From NCBI RefSeq assembly GCF_014218275.1, contig NZ_AP023213.1:1342001-1406000 (forward strand): 64,000 nt of DNA, written 5' to 3'. The notes beneath the pieces are model-generated. The model had not been told where the DNA came from. It did no database searches and worked only from the letters and a program-made list of their open reading frames with translations. This stretch comes from Citrifermentans bremense (GTDB lineage: Bacteria > Desulfobacterota > Desulfuromonadia > Geobacterales > Geobacteraceae). This document shows, piece by piece, positions 35,848-44,966 of this stretch (its first letter is position 1; each line of letters starts with the position of its first letter). The position numbers and the translations under genes are program-made.

Positions 35848-37104
35848 TTGGGTTCGAAAAAGAGAATATACGCCGCCTCATACCTTATCCCCGTATCCTC
35901 TCCTCCCGTCGCCGGCGGCGCCGTCGCGGTGGAGAACGGGGTGATAGCAGCCGTCGGGACCCTGCACGAGGTTCAGGCCGCCTGCTCCGCCCCGGTCACC
36001 GATCTGCCGGGGTGCGTGATCATGCCGGGGCTCGTCAACGCGCACACGCACCTGGAGCTGACCCATTTCCCCGCCTGGAAGCTGCGCAAGGACCTGGACT
36101 ACCTCCCGAAGCGCTACGTCGAATGGATCCAGCAGGTGGTGAAGATCAAGCGCGCCCTTTTGCCCGGCGAAATGGAGCACTCGGTCCGGGAGGGGATTCG
36201 GCTTTGCCTGGAATCCGGCACCACCTCGGTCGGCGACATCCTCTCCGACTTTTCCCTGGCCCCCCTCTACCGCGACACGCAGCTTTCCGGCAGGGTGTTC
36301 CTGGAGGCGATAGGGCACGACCCCTTGCAGGGCGAAAACCTGCTGCGGCGCATCGAGGCCACGCTAGACGCACTTTCCGGGACGCTCCTGCCGGCGATCT
36401 CTCCGCACACCCCGCACACCGTCTCGCCGCAGCTCTTGCAGGACTTGCACGCGCTGGCGGTGAAGAGGGCCATTCCCAAGGCGATCCATCTCTCGGAGAC
36501 GGCGGACGAAGCCTCCTTCATGCATGACACCACGGGGGATATCGCCGAACTGATCTACCCCATGGCACACTGGGAACAGTACCTGCCGCACCCGATGCAC
36601 ACAACTTCCACCCGCTTCCTTCTCGATCTCGGCGTCCTCGACCCCTCCACCCTCGCGGTCCATGCCGTGCACGTCACCCCGGACGATGTGAGGGTGTTGA
36701 AGGAAAAGGGGTGCAGCGTGGTGCTCTGTCCCCGCAGCAACGACCGTCTTTTCGTAGGCTCTGCCCCGCACAAGCTGTTGAAGAGCGCCGGACTTTCCCT
36801 CGCCCTTGGGACCGACTCGCTCGCCAGCAACGACTCCCTTTCCCTTTGGGACGAGCTCCGCTACCTGCAGCAGCAGGCCCCAGGCGTCTTCAGCCCCGAG
36901 GAGCTGATTGCCATGGCCACCATCGGGGGAGCCCGCGCGTTGCAGATAGAGGGGAGCGCCGGTTCGCTCGAAGTCGGCAAGCGCGCCGACTTCCAGGTTC
37001 TTTCCTGCGGCAGCGCAAGCGAGGCCACCATCCACACCGCCCTCCTCACCAAAGGGCGCCTGGAGCAGGTCTACGTCGCAGGAGAGCAGTACCCGAAACC
37101 GTAG
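35848..37104 (+). CDS. Amidohydrolase, probable aminodeoxyfutalosine/adenosine-type deaminase
   Basis: A 418-residue metal-dependent deaminase of the MtaD/aminofutalosine-deaminase group. Metal ligands appear in NAHTHLEL (HxH), KAIHLSET, AVHAVHV and LGTDSLASNDS. Geobacter relatives use the futalosine route to menaquinone, so aminodeoxyfutalosine deaminase is the best guess. SAH/MTA deaminase is an alternative. It starts with TTG (LGSKKRIYA); no better ATG exists. It is transcribed alone. Confidence 0.75.
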   Translation: MGSKKRIYAASYLIPVSSPPVAGGAVAVENGVIAAVGTLHEVQAACSAPVTDLPGCVIMPGLVNAHTHLELTHFPAWKLRKDLDYLPKRYVEWIQQVVKIKRALLPGEMEHSVREGIRLCLESGTTSVGDILSDFSLAPLYRDTQLSGRVFLEAIGHDPLQGENLLRRIEATLDALSGTLLPAISPHTPHTVSPQLLQDLHALAVKRAIPKAIHLSETADEASFMHDTTGDIAELIYPMAHWEQYLPHPMHTTSTRFLLDLGVLDPSTLAVHAVHVTPDDVRVLKEKGCSVVLCPRSNDRLFVGSAPHKLLKSAGLSLALGTDSLASNDSLSLWDELRYLQQQAPGVFSPEELIAMATIGGARALQIEGSAGSLEVGKRADFQVLSCGSASEATIHTALLTKGRLEQVYVAGEQYPKP

Positions 37105-37130
37105 TCGCAGTTAGCTGGTCACTTGAAAAT

Positions 37131-37163
37131 AAGAAAAGCCCTCGGGAAACGGGGGCTTTTCGT
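37131..37163 (+). terminator. Intrinsic terminator after the amidohydrolase
   Basis: Stem AAAAGCCCTCG against CGGGGGCTTTT with a short GGAAA-type loop, with a T-run included in the descending arm, 27 bases after the stop codon. Confidence 0.85.
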
Positions 37164-37171
37164 TTATCAGG

Positions 37172-37520
37172 TTGCGCTGGCGGAACGCGGGTGCAGGCGT
37201 CATCGCTTGCGCACCTTCCGCCGTTTCTTCTCCGGGTTGGAATACCGCCATCAAGGTACCGCGCCAGGTTGAGCGTGCGTCGGCCAGCAATTTCGCGGCA
37301 CCACAGAGCCACGTCACATGCATGTCATGGCCGCACATATGCGAGACCGGAACGGTATTACTCTCTCGATCGGTGGCGGTTACCTTGCTGGCATACGGCA
37401 GATCCGGCTTCTTCGACCGGCAACGCGTCCATATCGGCTCGCAGCATGACCGTAGGCCCATCGCCGTTGCGGAGCAGGCCGACAACGCCGGTTTTGCCGA
37501 CACCCATATAATACTCCTGA
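37172..37520 (-). pseudogene. Remnant of an M20-family amidohydrolase
   Basis: On the minus strand the first frame gives [17 protein letters not shown] and [13 protein letters not shown], and a second frame gives PVSHMCGHDMHVTWL and TLMAVFQPGEETAEGA. Together these are the middle of an M20 amidohydrolase (hippurate/IAA-hydrolase group) broken by a frameshift near 37420 and lacking both ends. The metal residues CGHDMH are still present, so the loss is recent. It lies at the edge of the minus-strand island. Confidence 0.8.
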
Positions 37521-37523
37521 ACT

Positions 37524-38594
37524 TTAGGCTTGCGCACCTAGCTCTGCCGCTAACCCGGACAGTGTGGCGCAGTCTTCCAAACCGTCGAGGAAGCGCTGTG
37601 GAATGCCCGAGAGACCCACCTGCGCGCCGACCAGCGCACCGGTCAGGATGGCGCGCGCCTGATTCTGGCCGCCGCCGTTCACCGCATGGAGCAGGGCGGA
37701 TTCAAAATCGTCGCTGTAGCGCGCCCCAAGGTAATAGGCCGCCGGCAACTGATGATAGATGGCGCACGGCATGCCGTAGACGATCGATACCTTCCAGGCC
37801 GGTTCGATGCGGATCGCGGGATCGGCAGCAGCCGCGGCCATGTAGGACGGTGTAAGCAGGGCATCGGGTGAGGCGAATCGTCCGGCGCGTGGCGGGTCCG
37901 GAGCACCGGGTCGCGGCGGCCCCAAGTTGTCGCTGGTGACGGCATGAAACGGGAGCGCCCCGTTTTTAACCAGTTTCATCAGTCGGTTGGACAGGTGCGC
38001 GTCCAGGGGGTGTCCCTGTACCAGCTGCCCCAGCACAGCGCCGTAGGCTACGGTCATGGATACCACTACGTCGTCGTTTTGGGTGAGGAGGGTATTGCCG
38101 GTAATGGCGGCGGCAAGCTGCGCTGGGGCAGCCGCGTAACGCACCGCCAGGGCAAGGGTGCGCTCTATCGCTTCGGTAGTGTCAGCATGTCCACCGGTCT
38201 GCCCCCAAGGCAGTCTTTGCTCGACCCTTTGCCGCCACAGCTCGCGGATGGACTGGCTGGTGTAGCTGCCCGGGCCGCTGATGGGGGTGCCATCAAGAAG
38301 CGGCAGCAGATCCTTATCCATGCGGCGACAAAAGTCAGCCTCGTCATAGCCTCCGCAGGAAACCAGTGAGGCCAGCAACAACTTGAGGATGAACCCCGCC
38401 TGGGAGAGCTGGCCAGCCTTTAGTCCGGCGTGGTAGCGACCGGGTTTGGGATCGGTGTACCCGGTTATCCATTCGCCGTAATCGCGGCGCAGTTCGGCAA
38501 GGTCGTAATACCAATGCGGCCCGAGCCCAAGGGCATCCCCAATAAAGGCGCCCATGATGGCACCAGCCGCGCGATCCTTAGTTGTTTCAGGCAT
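37524..38594 (-). CDS. ADP-ribosylglycohydrolase-like protein with degenerate metal site
   Basis: A 356-residue protein of the DraG/ADP-ribosylglycohydrolase fold, with [11 protein letters not shown] at the start and the C-terminal [20 protein letters not shown]. The usual metal motifs (TDDT near the start, GGDxDT near the end) are replaced by LSQAG and GGGQNQ. The J1-crystallin-like part of the family shows similar loss, so this may bind rather than cut ADP-ribose. ATG 38594, preceded by GAGG, is used instead of the GTG three codons earlier. It is flanked by gene fragments. Confidence 0.7.
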   Translation of the reverse strand: MPETTKDRAAGAIMGAFIGDALGLGPHWYYDLAELRRDYGEWITGYTDPKPGRYHAGLKAGQLSQAGFILKLLLASLVSCGGYDEADFCRRMDKDLLPLLDGTPISGPGSYTSQSIRELWRQRVEQRLPWGQTGGHADTTEAIERTLALAVRYAAAPAQLAAAITGNTLLTQNDDVVVSMTVAYGAVLGQLVQGHPLDAHLSNRLMKLVKNGALPFHAVTSDNLGPPRPGAPDPPRAGRFASPDALLTPSYMAAAAADPAIRIEPAWKVSIVYGMPCAIYHQLPAAYYLGARYSDDFESALLHAVNGGGQNQARAILTGALVGAQVGLSGIPQRFLDGLEDCATLSGLAAELGAQA

Positions 38595-38791
38595 AGTGAA
38601 CACCTCATTCTACCAGGACATGTGTTCGGACCATATTGGCGAAAAATACCAATTATAAGCAAAGAGTCAATGTTCCTTGCGCATTTTAACAGTCGTAAAT
38701 TTAGCATGTTACGGCATTCCGGCAACAGTTTATTCCCTGCCGAATCATGGAGTCGTCAAGTACTAAATTCCTCGCATGTTGCCCCCGACTC

Positions 38792-39691
38792 TCACCATGC
38801 ACCCGCCACTACAAACAGCTCAAGGCTGATCAAGTCATCCACGAAATGCATGCCAAGTCGCTCGAACAGCCTGCACGATCCGTAGCAGGCATTCCAGAGG
38901 GTACGATCGAGATCGAAGGCTGCATGAGCCTGGATGCTGCCGTCATCTTGCGGAGCGATGGTCGCAGGGATGCGGATCTCCCGGGTGATATCTCTTATTT
39001 TCAACTTTCCTGTGACAATCCCTTTGACTGCGTTTAACGAATTCTCTTCCCTGGTTTCCCATCCCGTCGAGGTGAACGAAGCTGTCGGAAAACGATCCAC
39101 AGCGAAGAAATCGTCAGATTTAAGGTGGCGGATCAACACATCGCGCCAACCGCCATCCTGCAGATCCAGATTGGAAATGCTGGTCATGTCCAGTTCGATA
39201 TACCCTCGGGAGAGCTTTCCACCCGTGATGGACAGTTCTCCCGCCTTGATGCCGATGCTGCCGTAGTGCCGTTTGTTCAGGTTTCGGCCGATCCACTCCA
39301 GGGTGCTTTTTTCTGTGTTGACCCGGTAGGGGCCATCCCGCAACCCCAATGAGGCCGCCGTTTCTTCCACCTCGAGCGGCAGTCCTTCCTTGCGCCAAGC
39401 GGCAAGCCCGCCGGCCAGCACCGAGACCTTGGCGTAACCGGCTTGCTGCAGTCGTTCGCAGGCCAATTCTGCAGATCGGGTCGTGCCGGTAGCGTCGTAG
39501 AGGATCAGTTCCCGATTTCGATCAGGGACCAGTTCGGCGATCTGATCGATAAAGGCAACCTCATAGACACAGGCGTTCAGGGCACCGGCCACATGACAGG
39601 CGGCATAATCCTCCGGCGTCATCACATCGATCACCACAGCACCGTTCTGGAGGCGCAGCATCATTTGGTTGGATGACAAGGTATGGCTCAT
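38792..39691 (-). CDS. Rhodanese-YceI fusion protein
   Basis: A 299-residue two-domain protein: an N-terminal rhodanese-like domain (about residues 5-105, VIDVMTPEDYAACHVAGALNA) lacking the catalytic cysteine (YDATGTTRSA instead of C-x-x-G-x-R), and a C-terminal YceI-like lipocalin domain (about 125-295, YRVNTEKSTLEWIGRNLNKRHYG), which binds isoprenoids in YceI relatives. No signal peptide is seen, unusual for YceI. The role is unknown. Confidence 0.78.
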   Translation of the reverse strand: MSHTLSSNQMMLRLQNGAVVIDVMTPEDYAACHVAGALNACVYEVAFIDQIAELVPDRNRELILYDATGTTRSAELACERLQQAGYAKVSVLAGGLAAWRKEGLPLEVEETAASLGLRDGPYRVNTEKSTLEWIGRNLNKRHYGSIGIKAGELSITGGKLSRGYIELDMTSISNLDLQDGGWRDVLIRHLKSDDFFAVDRFPTASFTSTGWETREENSLNAVKGIVTGKLKIRDITREIRIPATIAPQDDGSIQAHAAFDLDRTLWNACYGSCRLFERLGMHFVDDLISLELFVVAGAW

Positions 39692-39721
39692 GGCACTCGC
39701 TCCTTCTCGCGCGATGTTAGA

Positions 39722-39796
39722 CTAGAACCTGTAGGTCAGCCAGGTCGTCACATAGACAACATCCTCTCCGGGGCCTTTCTGTTTCAGGAAGGGGCC
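39722..39796 (-). pseudogene. C-terminal remnant of an outer-membrane barrel protein
   Basis: The minus-strand frame ending at 39722 reads GPFLKQKGPGEDVVYVTTW and then LTYRF before its stop, the aromatic-ended C-terminal strand typical of outer-membrane barrels. Nothing upstream in that frame is barrel-like, so only the last 24 or so codons survive, next to the VIT gene. Confidence 0.5.
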
Positions 39797-39840
39797 CGCA
39801 AAAAAAATGACCGTGAATTGCTGCGAACAGCAGGTGACAA

Positions 39841-40566
39841 TCAGACCGCCGTGCCGAAAAGGGCGCCTATTGCCGCCGTGACCGCCATCGCCAGGGCTCC
39901 CCACAGAGCAACACGAACTGCCCCGACAACAACGCTTGCCCCCCCGACTCGTGCGGCCAAAGCGCCCAGAATCCCCAGACACAAAAGTGAGCCGCCTGCC
40001 ACCACGGGAATGAAATGGGCAGATGGACTGATCAAGGCGATGAGTAGCGGCAAGGCTGCACCCACTGAAAAAGTTACTGCAGAGGCCAGTGCCGCCTGCA
40101 GGGGACGGGCGATGACTATTTCCGAAATTCCCAGTTCATCGCGCGCATGTGCCTCTAGCGCATCGTGTGCCATAAGCTGCTCGGCGACCTGCCTTGCGAT
40201 TGAGGGATCAAGTCCTCTCCTGACATATATGGCCGCCAACTCCTGGCACTCAGTCAAAATGTCCGTCTTAAGCTCACGTCGCTCACGGTCAAGGTCGGCC
40301 TTCTCGGTGTCGGACTGTGAACTGACGGACACATACTCTCCCGCCGCCATTGACATGGCACCTGCCACCAAGCCCGCTACCCCCGCTAAGAACACATTAC
40401 CGCGCACTGCGTTGGCGGCTGCCACCCCCACAACGAGGCTTGCCGTAGAAAGAATGCCGTCGTTTGCGCCCAGCACCGCTGCCCGCAGCCAACCGATTCT
40501 GGTTGCATAGTGCTGCTCAAGATGTTTAGGCATCCTACCCACCTGTGGTTTTGTAATTGGCTCCAT
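39841..40566 (-). CDS. VIT1/CCC1-family iron/manganese transporter
   Basis: A 241-residue membrane protein of the VIT family: IGWLRAAVLGANDGILSTASLVVGV in the first two helices, AMSMAAGEYVSVSSQ in the third, a cytoplasmic acidic/helical loop, and two C-terminal helices. Such proteins export or store Fe or Mn. A second start, MPKHLEQ, lies 11 codons in. It belongs to the minus-strand island. Confidence 0.88.
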   Translation of the reverse strand: MEPITKPQVGRMPKHLEQHYATRIGWLRAAVLGANDGILSTASLVVGVAAANAVRGNVFLAGVAGLVAGAMSMAAGEYVSVSSQSDTEKADLDRERRELKTDILTECQELAAIYVRRGLDPSIARQVAEQLMAHDALEAHARDELGISEIVIARPLQAALASAVTFSVGAALPLLIALISPSAHFIPVVAGGSLLCLGILGALAARVGGASVVVGAVRVALWGALAMAVTAAIGALFGTAV

Positions 40567-40771
40567 CGTCTAAATCCGCATGGATCAGATGCTCAACTTT
40601 GGGCGGTTCCCCATCAATCTGGAACGCCCGCACCGCGTCCTCCACCTGACGATCGGCCTTGGTTATGCGGTCATGCTGCCTCAGGTGCTCAACCCAGGTT
40701 TCATTGCTGAAGGTTTCGACGAAACGGCCGGGAACGGCGGGGTCATAGAAGACACTCCAGAAAAACGCTCC
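40535..40771 (-). pseudogene. C-terminal fragment of an MFS transporter with an ABM-like tail
   Basis: The frame ending at 40535 contains [20 protein letters not shown] and [18 protein letters not shown], which correspond to the C-terminal antibiotic-monooxygenase-like tail of large MFS exporters. It is fused, without intact upstream transporter, onto the end of a wrbA remnant. The end overlaps the VIT gene start. Confidence 0.65.
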
Positions 40772-40779
40772 GTCGCGAC

Positions 40780-41194
40780 CTGGAGGAGGAAGGTATGGAA
40801 CGTAAGAATAGTCGATTCCTGGCCGCCATGTTGGGTAGCCGAGCTGGCGAAGACGCTTCCTGCCTTCACGACCAGCTCCCCTTGCAGCCAGAGACCGCCA
40901 GTAGCGTCGAGGAATTGCCGCATCTGTCCGCACATGTTGCCAAAACGGGTCGGGGTCCCGAAGACTATCGCGTCGTAGTCGGGGAGTACCTCAACTGTGC
41001 AGACGGGTACATGAGCAAATGCCTTCTGCGCCTCTATTGCTCCCATTTTCTCCAACACGTCATCAGGGAGGGTTTCAGGTACACGCTTTAATACAGCCAC
41101 CCCCTCCTGGCAATTCCCTGACCCCTTCGGCCACCGCCTCTGCCATCCGGTGTATGTGACCGTACATTGAATAGTAAACCACGAGTACTTTCAT
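40780..41194 (-). pseudogene. wrbA: Truncated and frameshifted wrbA (NAD(P)H:quinone oxidoreductase)
   Basis: The ATG at 41194 begins [18 protein letters not shown], as in WrbA, continues to about 41105, then shifts frame and resumes as [36 protein letters not shown] and [11 protein letters not shown]. After LTFHTFLL it stops matching and runs into the MFS fragment. The flavodoxin-like FMN site is present, but the reading frame is broken and the last third is missing. Confidence 0.85.
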
Positions 41195-41816
41195 GGTCTC
41201 CTCCGATCATTAGATGTTTGACTGCAGTATGGGCAAAACATAGACGGTTAACGGATATGGATTATACCATCCGTAAACCTTCGGTCGAGGAGGGTACGGA
41301 TTCTGGACTTCGGGTTTTTGCAGCGATTTCTGACGAATGTTGCATAGCCCAAAAATCTGTTTGACATCGTAACTAGGCACTGGAGCAGTTGTTGCGGGTG
41401 GTTTCCCTTTGGAAGAGGGCAATTGATTGCCTTGGAGCGACGAGCAGCCTTGCTTTGCGGATGTTTCCGCCTTCCGCCTGGCGCGTGCGGGCGGCAACTC
41501 TAGTAAGTTAGCTGTTCAAACTCTGCTGAGAGTTTGTTGCTCCATTGTTTCAGGCCTGTAAGCGTGCCTATTGATACCCTCGGTTTCGTTTTACGTACTT
41601 GCTGCTCAGAAAGGGGGACAATTCTTTTCGGCACTGGCACTTACCTCACCTTATGGGGGATCCGATTTCCCTTTGGGGTATGTATAGTCTTTACATACCC
41701 CAAAAAGCACAGGATTTCAGGATACACCAGTGCACTATCCTGGATAATAGAAAAAGAAAAAGCCCTGAAATTATCAGGGCTTTTCGTACTGCTCCGGTCC
41801 TTGGTGGACCTTCAAT
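41195..41816. other. Spacer between the wrbA remnant and ssrA
   Basis: About 620 bases with no recognisable gene. A proline-rich minus-strand ORF (41497-41210, ending NPYPPRPKVYGWYNPYPLTVYVLP) could be a small real protein but has no RBS that I can support. The segment 41757-41784 is the ssrA terminator. Confidence 0.5.
41757..41784 (-). terminator. Intrinsic terminator of ssrA
   Basis: On the minus strand AAAGCCCTGA and TCAGGGCTTT form a stem with a short AT loop, followed by TTTCTTTTTC. It begins about 33 bases past the CCA end of the tmRNA. Confidence 0.88.
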
Positions 41817-42167
41817 TGGTGGAGGTGGCGGGAATCGAACCCGCGTCCGAAAGTCGTACACAAAAGGCGTCTACATGCTTATACCTGTTTTTAATTTAAC
41901 CTCTCAGGACTCCACAGGCCGGGATTCCTGATCGGCGGTTCCGCTAAATTTCGCCGCAGGGCCACGGACTCTCCCTGAAACTATCCCACTGAATGACGTT
42001 CTATCCTCCCCCGTGGGAGAAGCGAGGTAGAACGTTAGCAGGTTATTAAGCTGCTAAAGCGTAATCGTAATTGTCGGCGCTTAATGCGTCCCGGATTGTT
42101 TAACGAGCCACCCGGACCTCGGCATGCAACCTTTGCTTATTACCCCCGTCGAAACCTTTACACCCCC
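41817..42167 (-). ncRNA. ssrA: tmRNA (transfer-messenger RNA)
   Basis: A complete 351-nt tmRNA on the minus strand. Its 5' end GGGGGTGTAAAGGTTTCGAC and 3' end TTCGATTCCCGCCACC...ACCA pair as the acceptor stem, and the genomic CCA is encoded. The tag reading frame ends in TAATAA and encodes ADNYDYALAA (42049-42078). With SmpB it rescues stalled ribosomes and tags the peptides for proteolysis. smpB lies just upstream on the same strand. Confidence 0.97.
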
Positions 42168-42204
42168 ATAAATCTTTTTAAAATCGGCATCTCTTGGACA
42201 GCCG

Positions 42205-42678
42205 TTACTCCCTGTCTCTCGCACCCCTGTTTCTGTCTTTCAGCCCCTGGACTATGTCGCGCTGCATGTCCTTCTCTTTCATGACTTCGCGCTTGTCGTA
42301 GTTCTTCTTACCCTTGGCCAGCCCCAACTCGGTTTTCACCTTGCCGTCCTTGAAGTAAACCCGCAAGGGGATCAGGGTGTACCCCTGCTCGCGGATCTTG
42401 GCAAAAAGCTTCACGATCTCCTTCTTATGCAGCAAAAGCTTCCTCATCCTGTCGGGGTCGTGGTTCTCCCGGTTCCCGAAATCGTAGGGGTTGATGTGGA
42501 AGTTGTGCAGGAAGGCTTCGCCGTTTTTCACCATGGCGAAGGAGTCGTTCAAGTTCGCCTTGCCATTACGCAGGGACTTCACCTCGGTCCCCTGCAGCAC
42601 CATCCCTGCCTCGTAACGCTCCTCGATGAAATAATCGTGGAAGGCTTTCTTGTTGTTGCAGATCAGCTTCTCACCCAT
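42205..42678 (-). CDS. smpB: SsrA-binding protein SmpB
   Basis: A 157-residue SmpB with [30 protein letters not shown], the [10 protein letters not shown] strand and the basic C-terminal tail. The frame runs upstream to 42708 with only a TTG; ATG 42678 gives the standard [13 protein letters not shown] start. It is 37 bases before the tmRNA, so both are likely co-expressed. Confidence 0.95.
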   Translation of the reverse strand: MGEKLICNNKKAFHDYFIEERYEAGMVLQGTEVKSLRNGKANLNDSFAMVKNGEAFLHNFHINPYDFGNRENHDPDRMRKLLLHKKEIVKLFAKIREQGYTLIPLRVYFKDGKVKTELGLAKGKKNYDKREVMKEKDMQRDIVQGLKDRNRGARDRE

Positions 42679-42828
42679 AAAGTGAGATACTACCAGATCA
42701 CCGGACAAAAAGACAGGGGTAAAAACTGTGGACGTTTACCGGCCCTTCCAGATCCCAAGCTGCCCACACCGCTAAGTACCGCCCGGAGAATCATCACCTG
42801 CCACGTCTGTGCCTGTGGATTAAAAACA

Positions 42829-43430
42829 TAGAAATATCTAATATTAAAAATATTCCAGAGGGTTAATCGCCGGGGTATATCTCATAGTGTGTTTACAGAT
42901 TGTCGTTCGCGTGAGGCCGATGTAGACGCAGTAATGTGTATCTCGAGGTGGATTAAATGCGAAAGCTTTGGCTGTTTCTGTTGACGATCTTTTGCAGCGG
43001 TTGCACGACGCACAGCGATGTGAACAGTGAACGGTTGAAGTCGCTGCCGTACCATTATTCGCAGTTCGACATGACCTTAGCCTGGGAGATCAAACAGGCG
43101 GGAATGGAGACGGTTGTAGATGGTGTGGCAAAAAATCTCCGCTACGCCTTCATGGAAGGGGTTGAGGTTTGGATCGCTGCAGTCGATGCTGCGGGCAAGA
43201 CGAGAGCTCGTAACGTATGCTTCATCCCGTACCAGGTCAAACAGGATGGGATCTTTCCCTTCAGCGTAAAACTTCCGATTCCAGTCGAACCAGGCATGGT
43301 ACTGAAGCTCACCTACAAGTACAAAGGTTCCGACGGAGGCGACGGAGGTGAAAACTGGATGCAGAGTTTCGAATGGGCTGTGCCGTAGTTGTAAATGAGC
43401 AAGAAGCAAGACTTGACCCCGAGGCTCCGA
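42829..43430 (+). repeat. Duplicated lipoprotein locus, copy A
   Basis: From about 42829 (AATATTAAAAATATTCC) through the gene and its stop, this is near-identical to 52789-53390, including the leader and RBS. The two copies are 10 kb apart in the same orientation. Confidence 0.8.
42957..43388 (+). CDS. Small lipoprotein of unknown function (copy A)
   Basis: A 143-residue protein with a signal peptide of about 15 residues ending in CSGC, so likely lipidated at C16. The mature part has no recognised domain; it contains KLPIPVEPGMVLKLTYKYKG and ends ENWMQSFEWAVP. It is almost identical, including about 130 bases upstream, to a second copy at 52917. Its 3' end is the first of three related tails (see findings). 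RBS CGAGGTGG. Confidence 0.6.
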   Translation: MRKLWLFLLTIFCSGCTTHSDVNSERLKSLPYHYSQFDMTLAWEIKQAGMETVVDGVAKNLRYAFMEGVEVWIAAVDAAGKTRARNVCFIPYQVKQDGIFPFSVKLPIPVEPGMVLKLTYKYKGSDGGDGGENWMQSFEWAVP

Positions 43431-43469
43431 TTTATGGTGGCATCGGAGAGTTAAGCTGCCGGGCTGCCA

Positions 43470-44966
43470 ATGCAGCCTCCAGCACCTCATCTTCAGCAGT
43501 TAACCGCTGGCCATCAAACAAAATGCTGCCGTTACTGCTTTGAACCCCACCAATCACATACTAAGGTGCTCCTGTTGTTACAGCAAAAAACAGATAATCC
43601 CACAAAGACTGCAGCAACAGGTAGCCCCCCTCTCATTACCAGCGTGACAATCCCCCTGTCGCTGGCTACCCTACTTTTTTTTCTGGCACAGGAGCCAGAA
43701 CTGCGACTGGCAGTGCCGCTACTGGTAGGGATTTCTGCTGCAGCGACCATGGTGCTCGCGTTTGTATTGTACCGGGGGGAGCAGCGTCCGTATGCCTGGT
43801 CGCCGGCTCTCATCTTGGGGGTAGCCCTCATCCTGCGGCTCATGTTCGTGCTGGCCCCGGCGCAGTTGTCGGACGACATCTACCGCTACGTCTGGGACGG
43901 CCACAATGTCCTCTCCGGGATTAACCCTTATGCCGCCGCTCCCGCCGCCGTGGTACCGCCGGCGAAACTGAAACCGATCCACGCCGCCATCAACCACAAG
44001 GAGTACACCACCATCTACCCGCCTGCCGCGCAATTCGTCTTCGCGGCGGGCACGGCGCTGGGGGGAACGGTAACCGGCCTTAAGGCGTTCTTGGTGCTGA
44101 TCGACCTCGCTCTCTGCGCAATGATGATCCTCCTCTTGCAGAAGCTGGATTTGCCGATCTGGCGAGCGGTGCTGTACGCCTGGAATCCGCTGCCCGTACT
44201 GGAGATCGCAGGATCCGGGCATGTGGACGGGGCCGGCATGGCACTATTTCTGGCGGCCCTTTTGTTGCTGCTCAGCTACGGCGGGAGGCGGACGGGCGCG
44301 GCCGGCTCCGGGGCCGTCTTCGCCGCGGCGGCCCTCGTCAAACTTTTCCCGCTGGTACTGGGGCCGGTGCTCATCCTGCTTGCTCCGCGCCCCCGACGCC
44401 CGCACTTCCTGGCCGGGTTCTGCGGAGGATTTGCGCTGCTCTCGGTCCCGTTCCTGCCGGACCTCGTGAGAATACTCGACAGCCTGGGTGCCTACGCGAA
44501 GAACTGGGAGTTCGCCGGCTTCGCCTTCAACGTTTTGCGCAGCGCCACCGGGTCCGGGAGCCTCGCGCGGCTCGCACTGGTGGCGCTTTTGCTGGGCTGC
44601 ATTGCCGCGTTGACCTGGCGCGCGGCCGTTGCGCAGGACGCGTCCCCTCTGGCGACGCGGGCTAGGCGCGCCCTTTACACCTGCTACGCGGTCACCATGG
44701 CTCTTTTGCTCACCACCCCGACCCTGCAGCCGTGGTACGCCGTTACCCTCGCGACCCTGCTTCCTTTCGCAGCCGGACCGGCGGGAATCGTCTTTTGCTG
44801 GGCGGTACTACTCACCTACTGGGTGCAGCTCCCGTATTTCATTTTGGGACAGTGGATCGAGAGCGGATGGGTGACCGCCGCGGTGTTCATGGCACCGGTC
44901 ACGGCGTGGGGCATGGGGAAATTACTATCGAGCAGCCGCCAGGTCAGCTTGCCCGCCGGGAGATGA
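43470..44966 (+). CDS. Polytopic glycosyltransferase (GT87/mannosyltransferase-like)
   Basis: A membrane protein of up to 498 residues with roughly ten hydrophobic segments. The DDIYRYVWDGHNVLSGINPYA segment is the typical acidic active-site loop of GT-C/GT87-type, polyprenyl-phosphate-using glycosyltransferases, and RAVLYAWNPLPVLEIAGSGH follows. The first 32 codons look non-homologous, and GTG 43566 is an alternative start. It lies tail-to-tail with a glycosyltransferase (23 bp overlap), suggesting glycan assembly. Confidence 0.75.
   Translation: MQPPAPHLQQLTAGHQTKCCRYCFEPHQSHTKVLLLLQQKTDNPTKTAATGSPPLITSVTIPLSLATLLFFLAQEPELRLAVPLLVGISAAATMVLAFVLYRGEQRPYAWSPALILGVALILRLMFVLAPAQLSDDIYRYVWDGHNVLSGINPYAAAPAAVVPPAKLKPIHAAINHKEYTTIYPPAAQFVFAAGTALGGTVTGLKAFLVLIDLALCAMMILLLQKLDLPIWRAVLYAWNPLPVLEIAGSGHVDGAGMALFLAALLLLLSYGGRRTGAAGSGAVFAAAALVKLFPLVLGPVLILLAPRPRRPHFLAGFCGGFALLSVPFLPDLVRILDSLGAYAKNWEFAGFAFNVLRSATGSGSLARLALVALLLGCIAALTWRAAVAQDASPLATRARRALYTCYAVTMALLLTTPTLQPWYAVTLATLLPFAAGPAGIVFCWAVLLTYWVQLPYFILGQWIESGWVTAAVFMAPVTAWGMGKLLSSSRQVSLPAGR

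Noticed and set aside
39759-39792. Hairpin GGGGCC...GGGCCC before the VIT gene as a terminator
   Set aside because: On the minus strand the T-run lies before the stem, not after it.
41210-41497. Proline-rich minus-strand ORF as a gene
   Set aside because: No ribosome site or family match; low support, mentioned in the spacer entry only.
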